64,000 nucleotides of DNA from the NCBI RefSeq assembly GCF_963678635.1, contig NC_087065.1, forward strand, positions 7,465,209-7,529,208, in the 5' to 3' direction. Shown here one piece after another: positions 21,723-34,468 of this stretch (position 1 is the first letter of the stretch; every line of letters starts with the position of its first letter). The translations under genes were made by a program, and so were the position numbers. A model generated the notes under the pieces. It searched no databases. It had not been told where the DNA came from and was given only the letters and a program-made list of their open reading frames with translations. Origin of the DNA: Symsagittifera roscoffensis. Lineage: Eukaryota > Xenacoelomorpha > Acoela > Convolutidae.

Positions 21723-24700
21723 ATTGTTAGCGAGTTAATTTTGCACAGAAGCTAATTTATGTTTTCTTGACGCCTTGAGCCCTTTTTTGAAAACTTTTTT
21801 TTTATTTCCTAAGACTCAAATTTCCTAAGCCTATACTACTGTCATGAGAAAAAATAGATTGCTGATTAAAATTATCAGGACAAAACGCATCAAAATTCAA
21901 TTTTAGAAAGCATTTCTTCAAATTGGGTTAATTTTAGAGGAAAAACTATGCACGAAAAGAACGCCCGTAGCTTCAGCAATGGTTCAATTTGTTTTTCGAA
22001 GTTCGGGTCCAAAACTTTACCCCCAAAAATAGATCATTTTTGGACTTTTTAGTCAATCAAAAGTTGCGCTAAGACTACGTTGATATCATCCATGTCATAA
22101 GTATATCAAAAAGAGCCTCTTACGTAGCCCAACAAACATTAAGTAGGCTCACAATGATATACCTTTGTCAATGATCGACTGGGTAGTTATGGCATCATTT
22201 TTAATTGAATAGAAAGGCCAAAAATTATCCATTTAGGGGTAAAGTCTTTCGCAATTTCTCAATTTTCTGCCCCCAAATTTCTCAATTTTCTGCCCCAAGT
22301 TGAGCCATAATAATTCTTCTGAAAATCTTACTAAGTTTTTATTCATCTTTTTTAACCTAAAGTCAACTCAATTTGAAAAAAAAATTACACTTCAAATGTT
22401 ATACGTTTTGCCGGATAATTTAAATCCGGATAGTTGAAAGTGTTTTGTCCGGATATTTCAAATCAGCACTGTATGCAAAAGTGGTTTTTAAGTGAGCAGA
22501 TGAACAAAAAACATTTCACCTTTTTGATTTGATCTCTTAATCTACTTAAGATCTAAAAAAAGTCAGCCAGGAAAAATTTTGAAATATGTAGTGAGAGCAA
22601 AACTTGAAAAATATTGTTTGACCAGCCAGCCAAAAACTTCTATAGAGGTGTTCCTGCTTTTGAAACATCAACTTTAAAAAACAAAAAAAAAACGTTTCGC
22701 CTTATCAGAAAACAGTATGCAATTTTAGAAACAATCGTATGTTATGAAACCTTTTGAGATAAAAAAAAATAGCTTTTTTAAATAAATATTCTAAAATATG
22801 CCAAAGAACGTGGTCCTTGTTGAATTTTGTGGCGTGTCCTTAATATGTAGGTGAGAGCAGAGGGCATCTGGTGAATTCAAGAGTTGAAAGAAAACTTGAA
22901 TTTAAGTAACGAGTAACAGGTGCAAAAAAAACAGTTTTTGCGAACTTTTCCTCAATAATTTCTAGCGCGAAAAACCACTTAAAACTAAGGTTTGTAACTC
23001 AGTATAAATAAAACAAAAATTGGGATCTCCTTAAATTTCTTTTTTCTCGAATAATACTATCTATTAAAAAGTCCCTTTGTTAAAAAGTCCCTTTGTTGGA
23101 AAACGTTGTCAACCTTTTGTGAATGGAGAACAATTGATTTGCCAAGCTCGTTTAAAACACTATATGAAGACCGTGGTTGCGATTTTGATATATGGTAATT
23201 GTTTTGTGGCGTTGGAGGAGTCGTTAGAAAATTTCAAGGTTTGCTCGACCAAAAGTGAATATCCTACAACATTTCCAAAACTAGTGTCCCGATTCGAACG
23301 TGCATCAATTCACAGGAGCAGTAGAAATGTGCATTCAAACACAAAAATAATATAAAATCTTATTAATCAGAGTCAATTTTTTTCTTAAGCGGCTATATGT
23401 AAAATGAAAATACCGTTTAGATTTTTTGCGTTTTTCAAAAGTTCACTTTATTGTGATTCAGATTTTTTGAATAAGCAAAAAGGAGTTCCTCAACCAAGTT
23501 TTGCTTTTAACCGTCAATTGATGACCGTTGATCGTTTTTCAACAGGTTGAGAAAATAAATTATAAAAACAGACATAAAATTGTAAAACAGACAAACATGA
23601 TAAATTTAAATAAAACAGTGAAAATACGAAAATCGAAGTTTTTCAGAAAACTGAAACGGTTTTTCCAGAATTTGATAATCTTGGATACTTTAAAAAAACA
23701 AATAAAATACTATTATTATGAAATTGAACATAGATCAACTCTGCCATACCTAAAACAAGATGCACTACAAAATTTCAATTTTTATAAAAAAAGGATGGAA
23801 ATTGTCTAGTAGAATATTTAAAAAGCGAAAAGCCAAATGTTTCCAACTCGAAAAAATATCAGTATTTGCACGCATAAATATGTTTTTACTGATCAGAAAG
23901 GAATTTATTTGAATTTTTTTGGGAATGGAGTTGAACGTAGTTCACACAAGGGTTCATTACCAAAAAAAATACACAAGGGTTTATTGCCAAGGGTTGATTT
24001 TCTCAACCATTTTACCTTATTTTGTTATAATTCGAAGTTCACCTCATTATCGATTCGTCGATGTTTCAGTTTTCGAATAAATATCAAACAAAAAAATTTA
24101 ACTGGAAAGAGTCAAATTTAGTAAATGCGCACAATTTTGTTTAGAAAAAGAAAATTGATCGCTTGCTTTTACTTGTGTTTTTGATATTTTAAAAATAACC
24201 TCACGAATCAGATAATTTTAGTTTCATCTGCAAGTAATTTCAATTCTGATTTTGGCTTGGATTTTTTTAATCTCCGTATGAACTCTTTGAAAAACTAATT
24301 CAATAGAAAAAAACAATCTGGGTCCCTGAGAAACAGTTTCAAACATCGAGTAGTTAAATGAAAATCGAGTTACATAAACAAATGTGGCAAAAAAAGAAGA
24401 TAATGAAAGTGTTCCAGGCTTAATAGACAAATATACGCGCTGGACTAGTAAAGCTATAATTCTTCTCTTAAGAAACCTGTAAATGTTGGCTCCAAAACCA
24501 TTATTCTGGTACGGATGTTACAATCTCATCCCTTTGGAGAATTTCTTCAAAAAGACGTTCGCACCTCAGGGGATGTTAAAAAAAAATCAAATTACTACCG
24601 TGCTAACACTTTTAATAGCGCTCCTTTCATGGATGATTGAGTCAAAGCAGTCTGAGGAAACAGTCCTTGGGAAAAAAAACGGGATGACAATTTGTGTTGT

Positions 24701-26060
24701 AACAAGGTTGAATAAAACGCTTTTGATCATCATCAATTTATCCCGCCGTTAATAACTGGTTGAATTTTCCGCAAAAATTAGAATTGGTTATATTTTTTTG
24801 GATGTGAGTTACTTTTGATTTTGGCTCAGCCAGACTAGGTTGTCAAGTTACACTCTACCCTGAATCTATAGTAGTATTGAACAATCAAGTTCGACATCCG
24901 AAAATTCCAAGTAATCGGATTTCTGACCTACAAAACACTTTTTTAGATGATTTTAAGCTTCAGTAAGGTATGGATTTTCTGACATTTTGTAAATATTCAC
25001 AAGTGTGAAATGGTGAACCACAAAATGGCGTAAATTTGACGGGCTCAAACTTGAAATTGGAAAAAAATTAAGACTCCTTGAATTATGGCAAATCCCTTAA
25101 ATGTTCCGACTATCCTTCAGCATCTTTGACACAGACTTTGAAAACTTTATTTACAAAACTGAATTTTCAAAGTAAATTTTAAAAATGGGTTTTTTAAAAA
25201 CTAATCAGCACACGCAATGCTAATTAACAAACAATATTATTAGCGTTTAACAACACATTAAAAGCACCAAATATCTCGGCCTAGTTCACGATAGCACGAA
25301 ATCTTTTGCGCGTTAATTGTCTCAAAATAGCCAAATTGGCAATTTTCAAACCTCCTTAAACGTCAAAACAAGGCTGCTACTATACCAAAGCAAAGCCACG
25401 AATGTTCCGAATCCACTTAAAGCCAATTGAAACGTTTTTTTTTGTAAGTTGAATAATTCGCAAAACAATTGAGAAAAAAATATATATTTTTTGTTTTCAT
25501 TTTTTCTTCATTTTAATCCCCCAAATGCTGTATAAAATGCTAGCTGTGTGTTAAGCGTCTCGTATCGTGACAATAAGATTAAAATGCCGGCCTCAATTTA
25601 ATTTGGAGTGCATTAAATTGCCGCTTACGAGTGTTATAAGAACGCATTATATTGAACATTACTTATTCCAAATCGGCCGAACTAACGATATTGAAACGCC
25701 CGTAACTTTACGAAAAATTATCGCAGAGGGAAACTCTTCTGAAACTTGAGCTTAGAATAAAATTATTTCTCAAATCTTATAACACAAATTCTATCAAAAA
25801 CGCCTGGTTAACAAGTCGAAAATTGACTGAACAAAAAACCACACAAAGCATTGATAATCTGCACTTTCTTCGAAAGTCGGAAAAACAGTCCCAAAAAAAG
25901 TTGCATTTCAGGACATCACTGGCATTCAATTGATATAAGAAATTTCATTCAAGAATGGCAAATTGAAAAAAAAGTCTGGTCTGCAGAAAGTAATTATCCC
26001 CGAGCACAAATGTTTTCCCATCACAATTACATGGCAGCAACACTTTAATGTTAAAATAAA
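21723..26060. other. Intergenic sequence with degenerate repeats, no gene seen
   Basis: No coding region is recognisable; Lys- and Asn-rich ORFs around 23528-24121 have no domain signal. A fold-back is visible at 22015-22043 against 22218-22244 (CTTTACCCCCAAAAA against the complement of TTTAGGGGTAAAG). Diverged family A-type copies are present at about 25080-25365 and 25366-25892 (right end CTTTCTTCGAAAGTCGGAA). Confidence 0.5.
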
Positions 26061-26520
26061 ACTAAACTGCTCGTATTAGGCAAAAACCCTGAGTGTTCCG
26101 ATTGACGTTTAAGGTCTATGGAGCAGTAATAACATCAGAAAGTGAAATTTAATGAAATGAAATGGAAAAAAATCAACATGAAAATCAACACCCCACACGC
26201 CATACAAAAAACAAAGTGATAGATTTTGCTCCTAGCAGCAAATCAATTTTGAACTATTTCTAAGACGGATTAACTTTCCGCTTACGCGTTTGCAGCGCGA
26301 AATATATTGCGCGTTAATTGTCCCAAATTGGCCAGCATGACAATCTTTGAACTTCTATACCTTTGCGAATAATGATCAGAGGTGAAATATTGTTTGAAAA
26401 ATAAGCTCAAGGCAACAATATTTTTTTGAATGATATCAAAAAAAAATTAGCCAAAAATCCAAGAAAAAATCCACCTTGAGCACATATATTTCGTAACTTT
26501 CGTTACAAAGGTCGGAACAA
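26061..26520 (+). repeat. Dispersed repeat family A, near full-length copy
   Basis: It runs from ACTGCTCGTATTAGGCAAAA to GTTACAAAGGTCGGAACAA, with the CACACGCCATAC, TTTGCAGCGCGAAATATATT and TTGGCCAGCATGACAAT blocks in order. Confidence 0.75.
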
Positions 26521-27909
26521 AATTTAGCGTGGCAGTGATGCACATTGTGCGTAAGCTTTCGTTACTTCATCCAATCAACAGTTCATGGGAGCCAAGCGGA
26601 ACCATGTTGTGCTTAACCAGGGTTGTACCTACTTTTCAAAATTGACTGTTAAGTTTCTATTATAAAAATTTTCTAACTATTTTATCTGTCCATTTGGAGA
26701 GTTTTTGAAATTCACTTCTGAATGGCTGCACCTAAAGGGAAGCATAATTACTTGATATTACAATACATTTAACAACATATGAGCTTTTTATGGGGAAGCA
26801 GTTGCGTGGAACAACTCACCCTACCCCGTAGTTTATTTTCACCATGTGAGCAAGAATATGATAATTAAAACAAAATGTAGTTTGGGGAAGGTTGACTCCT
26901 GTAGCGCAAAATCCTCGTCAACCATTTTTATCACGTTTGGTTGTTTTTGTTGCAATTGCTACATATTTTGGATAAATAAAAATTTGTAATCTTGGCTGCT
27001 GAAACTTATTTACGGGCTTTATTTACGGGCAATCAGAAAATTGAATATTGTTTATGCAGCTTCAATTATCCAGTAAAATAACCTTGCTAGAATTGACTAC
27101 TAAACTTGAAAGTTTTTCTGAATTAAAGCAGTGATGCAGAAACTTTTTTTCGCGAATTGAGAATGAAATGGTAGCTGAGAGATTACAGGTTTTCCAAAAA
27201 AGTTCGAATGTAAAATCTGGTGCATTTTTCAGAAAAGTAGTAAATCAGTTGGTATCGAACTGATTGTTAAAATTAAAAAACAGCATAACAAGCTAGGGTA
27301 ATTTTGACAAGAAAAATAAGCTATAATCAAATACTTGACGATGCATTAATTTTTTTAGAAAAAATGTGTTTTGACTTACTTTCAAAACGAGTTTAATGTT
27401 CTGTATTTGTTTTTAATTTTTTGTCTATTAACTTTGATAAATTTTTGAAACAATTTTCAAATTATCATTATTGAAGTCTGATATATAAATTGAAAAACTT
27501 GTTGCTGCATGCAACTAAATTATTTTTTATTGGTAAATTTTAAAAACTCTAATTTCGCCAGTTTTCTTCCTAAATTTCTCGCACTCTGTATAATTTTTTT
27601 TCTATAATACATGTCCAAAAATACTATGGCAAATTAATCCTTGTTCAAATTCATTTCTTGTTGAAAAAAAGGTTAACTCTCTGATGTCACGAAATCGAAG
27701 AGAGAAGTATGCTTGAAACGCAGCATTAGAGTTTCGAATCTCTGAACTTTCCGTGGTTTTCAACTTCTGTTGAGAGACTGCACGTTAGGCTGGTCTAAGG
27801 TTAAGACATTGCCACATTTAATTTTTTTTGTTTGACACAATTTGAAAATCAGAGACACTGCTTTCGTGTGATTTTTGTCAGGGATAAAATCAGACAATTA
27901 AATTGAACG
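26521..27909. other. Intergenic sequence, no gene seen
   Basis: AT-rich DNA with no recognisable ORF domain, RNA or repeat end. Confidence 0.5.
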
Positions 27910-28600
27910 GAAAAAGTGTTTACCATACAAGTCAATTGAGTAGGAAAATGCTTATCATGCAGTGTTATTGAAAGGAAAAACTTGCCATTCACGCTATTTT
28001 AATACGATTTGTCGCTCCGACCTTCGTAACGAAAGTAACAGAATATTTGTGCTCGGGTGGGTTTTTTTCCTCAGACAAATTTCGACTTTTTAACTAGCCA
28101 TTTTTGACCAGATTTTTTATATCATTCAAAAACTATTGTTTTCCCGAGCCTAAATTTGAAAAGATATTTGAACTGTGGAAATTTTTCGTAAAATTATGAG
28201 GGTTTAAAGATTGCCATTTTGGCCACTTTGGCACAATTAACGCACGATATATTTCGCGCTATTAACGCATAAACGGAGATTTAGTTTGTCTTAGAAATAG
28301 TTCCAAACTGGTTGAAAGAAGCTTATTTGCCATAATTGATTTGTTATTAGGAGCGAAATATATCATTTTGTAGTATATATGGCGTGTGGGGGGATGATTT
28401 TGCAAAAATTTCAATTAATAAATAATAATTTTTTTTCTACATTTAATTTTTCCAAGTTATTACTGCTCCATAGACATTAAAAGGCAGTCGGAACATTCGG
28501 GATCTTGCCCTGTTACGAGCAGTCTTGTTTTCATTGGAATTGTATGATATGTTTTTTACATTCTATGGATTTGTATGACAAGCATTTTTGTCAACCCGGG
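27910..28600 (-). repeat. Family B repeat interrupted by a family A insertion
   Basis: The two flanks (about 27910-27998 and 28521-28600) carry family B motifs: TACCATACAAG, AATGCTTATCATGC, GGAATTGTATGATATG and the terminal AAGCATTTTTGTCAACCCGG. They are separated by a complete family A copy, so family B was present first. Confidence 0.65.
27999..28520 (-). repeat. Dispersed repeat family A, full-length copy in reverse orientation
   Basis: It reads from GCTCCGACCTTCGTAACGAA through TATTTGTGCTCGGGTGGG, the palindromic ACGATATATTTCGCGCTATT segment, GGCGTGTGGGGGGATGAT and GCTCCATAGACATTAAAAGG to CCTGTTACGAGCAGTCTTG. It is the mirror image of the 20292 copy. Confidence 0.75.
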
Positions 28601-28687
28601 TTTTTTTGGCACTGTTAGGTAGATTCTGACCAAAACAGCTCCAAATCAAAATTATTTTATCACTGAATGTACCTTAAAAAAAGTTTG

Positions 28688-29210
28688 ACGAACAGTCAGC
28701 TAAAATTGATATCGTAAAATAGCACCAACGCTCATAATTCAAAATCATCGTTACATAAATATGCATACAAGCAGTAGCGGATTTAACCCTTTCAATGAAG
28801 GATTTGAACCCCTGACCGCCCAAAGGTCCCCTTTAAATGCGCTAGTGCTTGCATGCAGAATTGAGTCATGATTGAAAATGCTCTTTGCGAACCCAGTCTT
28901 TGAACCAATCAAGTCGTAACGCACAAGAAAAAAGGTAATATAATCACTCAGATATAAACAACGAAAGGTAAATGAAGATTTTTGCGTATCTTTTCGAAAT
29001 TAATTCAACATGAAACGCTACATCCTATTTTAGTCACAAATAAGGGTTTGATTGACGTGTTGGCATCATTAGAAATGAATTCAGTAATTATCACAAATGG
29101 CTTGACTCAATGAACAAGGAAAATTTTTAAAAAAAACTTGCAATCGAAGCATCTTCTAAGACAAAAAAATAACAAGTACTCTTGTTTAGGCGGGCTTTGG
29201 AACAACCTTA
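28688..29210. repeat. Repeat C, order B-A (circular permutation of 20823-21321)
   Basis: The B block (CAGCTAAAATTGATATCGTA to CAAGTCGTAACGCACAAG) comes first and the A block (AAAAAGGTAATATAATCACTC to GGCGGGCTTTGGAACAACC) second. The same hairpin with TAGCGGATTTA / TTAAATGCGCTAGTG is present in degraded form. Confidence 0.8.
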
Positions 29211-29756
29211 AAAATAAAAAAAGCTTTTGAATTTGAAAAATTTATTCAATTAGTTTTTCAACTCATGTTCCATGTTTGATAATATCCGCGGTTTTTGACG
29301 GAAATAAACAAAAATGAACAACAAATAAACGAAATTGAACAATATTACGTTTTGCTGAAAATGGGTAATCACAGTTCATCTTAGCAGTTAATCAATTCTT
29401 TTTTGCATAGATAATTAGCCTAGAAACAAACCTCAATCGGCAATCTAAAAAAAACGTTTTTATGCAAAATTAACAGCAACAAAGTTGCAAAATTAACTAC
29501 AAGAAAATTGCAAAATTAACCACAACAAAACTAATCGTATGGAGCCCTGAATGATCCGACTGCTGTTTAACTTATCTGATTTGGCTTTCGGCGGAAAAAG
29601 AAACCACGATTAAAAAAGTACAAGCCTTTGAAAAATTAATTATTGTTATTTTTTAATTTATTAAAATTACATGCAGGTGAAAGTAATAAATTCGAGCTCA
29701 GGACATCATTAGCTTTCAAATGGTACAATTTTTGGTACAAAAGTCGAAATTTGCCT

Positions 29757-29976
29757 GAAGGCGCTTGCTCCCCCATGCCTGAAGGCGTTTTTTGGCGCTC
29801 GCTCCTCCCTTAAAATACATTTTGGTGCCGAAGGCGCCATTAAAAAATTTTTAGGGTCCGTCAGCCAAAAATGGATATCTCAAAGTAGTTCAAAGGGGGG
29901 ACACTTTGTGTCGGCAGGGGGTCGAAACCCTAAAGGGGGAAGGGGCATCCGACCCCCCCCCCTAAATCCGCCCCTA
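29757..29976. mobile_element. Truncated hAT MITE of the CAGGGGCGGATTTA family
   Basis: The right end is CCTAAATCCGCCCCTA, one base off the terminal motif. The interior has the family blocks in reverse orientation to the 11091 copy: GGCGCTCGCTCC, GAAGGCGCCATTAAAAAATT, AAAAATGGATATCTCAAAGT and GGGGTCGAAACCC. The left end is missing. Confidence 0.75.
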
Positions 29977-30309
29977 GTTTCATCTTAATTCAGGAAACTC
30001 GACTCGAAGTGTTATACCGAAAATGGATTGTTTATGACTATATACATTTGAACCAACATTTTGCCATTCGTTGTCAAATCGCATCAAAACAAGCATATGA
30101 AAAGCTCAATGTGATATAATTTGACAACATATGGCAAATGACCACATAGATTTTGCAATTTTTTGGTTCATATGGATGAAGTCAAAAACAACCCATTTTC
30201 GGTATGATGTTTTGAGTTATATTTTCCTAAACGAAAATAAGAACATTTTAATTCTAAACAAAATTGCGCACAGTTTTCCAGACTTGTGTTTAAAAACAAC
30301 AAATTGGCT

Positions 30310-30415
30310 TTCTACACTAACAAATGCAGGTATACACTAACCAAAGTAAATTCTACACTAAAGCAAATTCTAGACTAACAAATGCAGGTATTCACTAACA
30401 ATTGCAGGAGGTATA

Positions 30416-30418
<3 letters not shown>
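30310..30418. repeat. Degenerate minisatellite leading into a TA tract
   Basis: Variants of ACACTAACAAATGCAGGTAT recur about four times with small changes. The block ends where the TA dinucleotide tract starts. Confidence 0.7.

Positions 30419-30480
<62 letters not shown>
30419..30480. repeat. (TA)31 microsatellite
   Basis: Sixty-two bases of uninterrupted alternating T and A. Confidence 0.98.
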
Positions 30481-30483
<3 letters not shown>

Positions 30484-32445
30484 TTATAAAACAGAAGCTA
30501 GAAGTTCATAATTGTCTCATACTTGAAGGGCAAATCAATAAAATTTCTTTGTTATAACTTTCTTAAGAAAAAGGCAGCAAGCGTATATTTTGTTATGCTA
30601 AACTGAACCAAAATTGACCCGAATTTGAACCGCAATTTTTTGAGGATGAAATAAAAAGCTGAATTTTATAAAAACTTGAATAACTTTCAGTTCTTTTGTT
30701 CTTTTAGTCTGGGTAACTTAGTTCAGCAATTTCGTCCATGAGACCCCGAAAAAGACGATTTTCATCAGATTGTCTTTTTTGTTATTATACTTTCTGCGTA
30801 GATGTGGATTAAATTATGATTTTCTGATCATATATCTTGGCTTGGCTTCAAGGTATGTCCGTTTATAGATATCGCGGTTTCTTGAACATCTGCCGAGCTA
30901 ATACAGCTTAGTCCTTATTAATTGGTCTGGGTTGTGTTAGCTAGATTTTATCAAAGAAGTCTACAAAGAAAGCCTCAGTTGAGTTTGGTCCGATTGAATA
31001 TCCGTTTATGCGTTAATAGAACAAAAAATACGAAAAATACCGTCTTATTAATAGCGTTTAATTGTCTCAAATTGCCCAAACTTAATCGGCCAAACTTTAT
31101 ATAAACTATAAAATGTTTTTTAGCTGTAAGAAAAACGATAACAGATGATATGTTTTTTTTTAAACTTGAGCTCAAGACAACAGAACTTTTCAAATCTTTC
31201 AAAAAAGTTATACATACTGGCATTCCCTGAGAGCTTTTTAAGAATGAGGTCGCTAGCTCTGTTTATCAGAACTGGGTGGAACTGAGGCGTATAGCATTTC
31301 TTTTTTGGGTCAATTTTGACCGTTTTTGCAAAACTTTATTCGCGCGACAAAACTTTACGAGATTAGACGTTTTTGTGTTTTTTCTGGCGATTCAAAAATA
31401 TTACGGGAGCCTTCCAACTTTCAGGTGAAAACAAATTCAGCTGATAAGCACATTTACAAATTTACTCCAAAATGGCTTGAAGATTAAAAAGTGATGATTT
31501 AGTACCTAATGTGATTATAGCATTTTTCTAATGTTTTGTACAAAAGTTTTGATTGTCTTCAGATTGTGATCAATGAAAACTGAGTTTTGGAAAACTTTAT
31601 AGCTTTTTCACCTGATGGATTAGGTCAGTGGTTATTCGGCTGAATATTGCAAACTTGTTGTGATAAAAAAAATGAAAACTTGGTAACAACCAAAAATTTT
31701 AAGTCACTGATAAGAAACAAAAAATGATTTACTTGTTTGAATATAGAAAAGCTTCTTTGCTTTGCTTTTTAAGCAAACTGCTTAATAGATCAGCAAAATC
31801 GAATTGTCACTGTTGTTAGTTTCAAATGAACTGTTGTTTTCTAAAAAGGGAACAGCATATGTCATTTCTTTTGTAAAGTAATCAATAGTCTTTATCTGCT
31901 GCAATTGAGGTGGAACGAACTTCTCAGCACTTACAAAGAGAAACTCGACTCAAAAATAATTTTTATAAAAGAGCAGTTACTCTATTTATTGACTTTTTTG
32001 ATGTTCGAAAATTCAATTGAAATAATAAAATTTTTATCATCAATGAAAACACAAAATCAATACGTCTTTCATGTATCTTTTTAATATGTTGAATAGGTTT
32101 TTGTGTTTTCGCACTTGTAAAAAAAGAAACGGAAAATTCATTCCATCATGTTCCCCTTTTCAAAAAACAATTCTTTGATACAACTGGTCTTGAAATGCAT
32201 TTTGGAATATCTTTAGCTTGTTGATTCGTCAAGGATATAAAAATATGGTACAAATTAGCCCTCTCACTTCGATAATAATACGGCAGCGGTCATTTTAAAA
32301 AAAACATCGTCATTTGATTATCGCTTCATATAAAAAAAACTTTTAAGCTAACGGTGGTAGGTCGGCAAGGCAAAGAACCGACAAGCCGAAAATATAATTA
32401 CCATTCCAACGATGTGAAATTTAATATAATTGTTATGCAGCTTAA

Positions 32446-33352
32446 CCCGGGTTGACCAAAAATGCTTATCGTACAATTCTCATAAATGGGAAATTTCTTT
32501 TCATACAATTCCATACATACAGAAAAATTGTATGAAATCTCTATAATTTTCTATCACTGTAAATGGAAATTGTATGATAGGTGTTTTTTCCATAAGCCAA
32601 AAAGTTGTTTTGTGTTTCTAAATTTATCTGAAAAATTTTGGGTTGTGTTTGCAACCGAATACAAGAGCCAAAGACATTGGTTACTCAAAGCACCAAAGGT
32701 TGGACGGTCTTGCATTTATAATGAAAACGACCTGGATTATTTTCGAGCTGTCTTTCACAAATAATATAACAAAATTAACAAACTTTTAATTTTTGGCAAA
32801 ATTTTTCAATGATGATTATTTTAATTTTTTGAATTTTCAAATTTATCAGACATTAATCAAGGCATACACAAACACGCCATATAAAAGAAATAGGAGTTTT
32901 CAGCGTTTTTGAAGAAGAAAAAAATTGAGTGAAAAGAAAAAAAGCCAATATTATCGTATCCAGGACTACGTTATGCACACAAAGAATCAAATTTTGCATG
33001 CAAAAAAATTTTTTCGGAAAATGTTTGCTTGCGTACAAAACTCAATTTGCGGTTAAAAAAAAACAAAAAAATGTTAGGGCAAAATTTCAAAAACAAAAAA
33101 AATTTTTGTGTCGCCATCAAATTGTATGGTAAACCTTTTTTTAAAAAAACATCCAAATCATTTTTTCTTTTCACCAGTCTGTTCAACTGTTCTCAAAAAG
33201 CCGCAGAAATGGTTTAATTTTTTTCTATTGTTTTTCCAAAATGTATGAAAATTGTATGACATGCTTTTTCTCCATACACTTGATGTATGGAATTGTATGA
33301 TAATGGTTTTTATTGTATGGATTGTATGATTGCATGGAATTGTCAGCCCGGG
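32446..33352. repeat. Dispersed repeat, family B
   Basis: It starts CCCGGGTTGACCAAAAATGC and ends GGAATTGTCAGCCCGGG, giving short inverted CCCGGG-containing ends. It is related along its length to 4300-5124 (shared ATCCAGGACTACGTTATGCA, CACCAGTCTGTTCAACTGTT and AAAAAGCCGCAGAAATGGTT). The last 120 bp hold repeated GTATGGAATTGTATGA variants. Confidence 0.7.
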
Positions 33353-34118
33353 AACATATTGTCTTTGTTGTTATGTAATTTTTGCATAATTGCGATATAA
33401 ATTATGCATTTGTGATCATGTAATTTCGGTGACCATGGCGGATTCTAGATAAGGCGGTTTGTTGAGCATCTGCCGAGCTGACACAGCTTTGACCATGTCA
33501 AGTTGTCTCGGTTGTGTTAGCTGGGTTTTATCGAAGGTGTTATTCTGCAGGCAGGGGTGACCATTCTGTCGTACACAAAGACAGTCTGCCTTGATTCTGG
33601 AGCGGCTGTGAATTTTCATGTTTTGTCAATTTTCGATTTTGAATTTTCATTTGATATTTTAATTTTGTCTCATTGCTCTGGACAAATTTCATGAGCGATC
33701 GCTATTTATGGAACTTCTCAATGCCATAACGATGTATTCCATCCCAATTACGCCCTGCAGGTTCTTTCTACTCAAGGGTGTATCCTCATCACCCTTGTGT
33801 AAAAAATGCAGTTAAAACTTATATCGTTTTAGGATTGAAAAACAATCAAAAAACAAAATAAGAAAGATGACATTTTACTGATCAATGAAAACTCAAGATA
33901 TAATTTCAATAAATAAAGTTTCAACGTAATTAATTCCTGCGCTTTTTAAACGATATCTCATAAATGTCAATTGTTCATTGTTGAAACTTCATTCACCATG
34001 TAATGAAAACGTTACTCTAATTTTAACTTTCACGCAACTAATGAAAACTTAATCAAACAAAATGTAATGAAAACGTAACTTTATCTCAAAAGGTTCAGCG
34101 ACACTGAATTCAACTCAC

Positions 34119-34468
34119 CAGCGGATTTAGGAAAGGGGGTGGCGGACGCTCGTCTTCATTGATTCACCCCCTTCCGACCCAATGAGCCAATCTTTGTACT
34201 AATTTGAGATATCCATTTTTGCGCCATAAGCGCCAGTATTTACTAAATAGCGCGCGCCGAAAAACGCAATTTTTTGGCCAATTTTTTTTCAAAAATGGCC
34301 CAAAAACCTTTGTTGGCTGGTTTTTTCAAAATGTTCTCTTCGGCGCAGAAAATATGGCTAAGACAGGGTCTTTTCAGTGCATCGGGAGAGCTCAAAAAAT
34401 CAATTTAGCCGAAATAAAAAAAGGTTGAAAAACTGCCCCTTCTGAAAATCCTGAATCCAGCCCTCTTT
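34119..34468. mobile_element. Non-autonomous hAT element (MITE), older copy
   Basis: The left end is CAGCGGATTTAGG and the right end reads CTGAATCCAGCCCTC, eroded terminal repeats of the same family as 11091 and 12472. Flanking octamers CAACTCAC and CAACTAAC match at seven of eight positions. Interior blocks include TTGAGATATCCATTTTTG, GCGCGCGCCGAAAAACGC and GGCGCAGAAAATATGGC. Confidence 0.8.

Larger units (their letters stand above)
29211..32445. other. Intergenic sequence, no gene seen
   Basis: No recognisable gene. Partial family A sequence is present near 29530-29756 and 30990-31200. A segment at about 30865-30965 (GAACATCTGCCGAGCTAATA, GGGTTGTGTTAGCTAGATTT) recurs at about 33425-33545, so it is a further dispersed repeat. 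Confidence 0.5.

Noticed and set aside
23528-24121. Consecutive Lys/Asn-rich ORFs that might be exons
   Set aside because: No domain, no consistent splice phase, and composition equal to the surrounding A-rich DNA.
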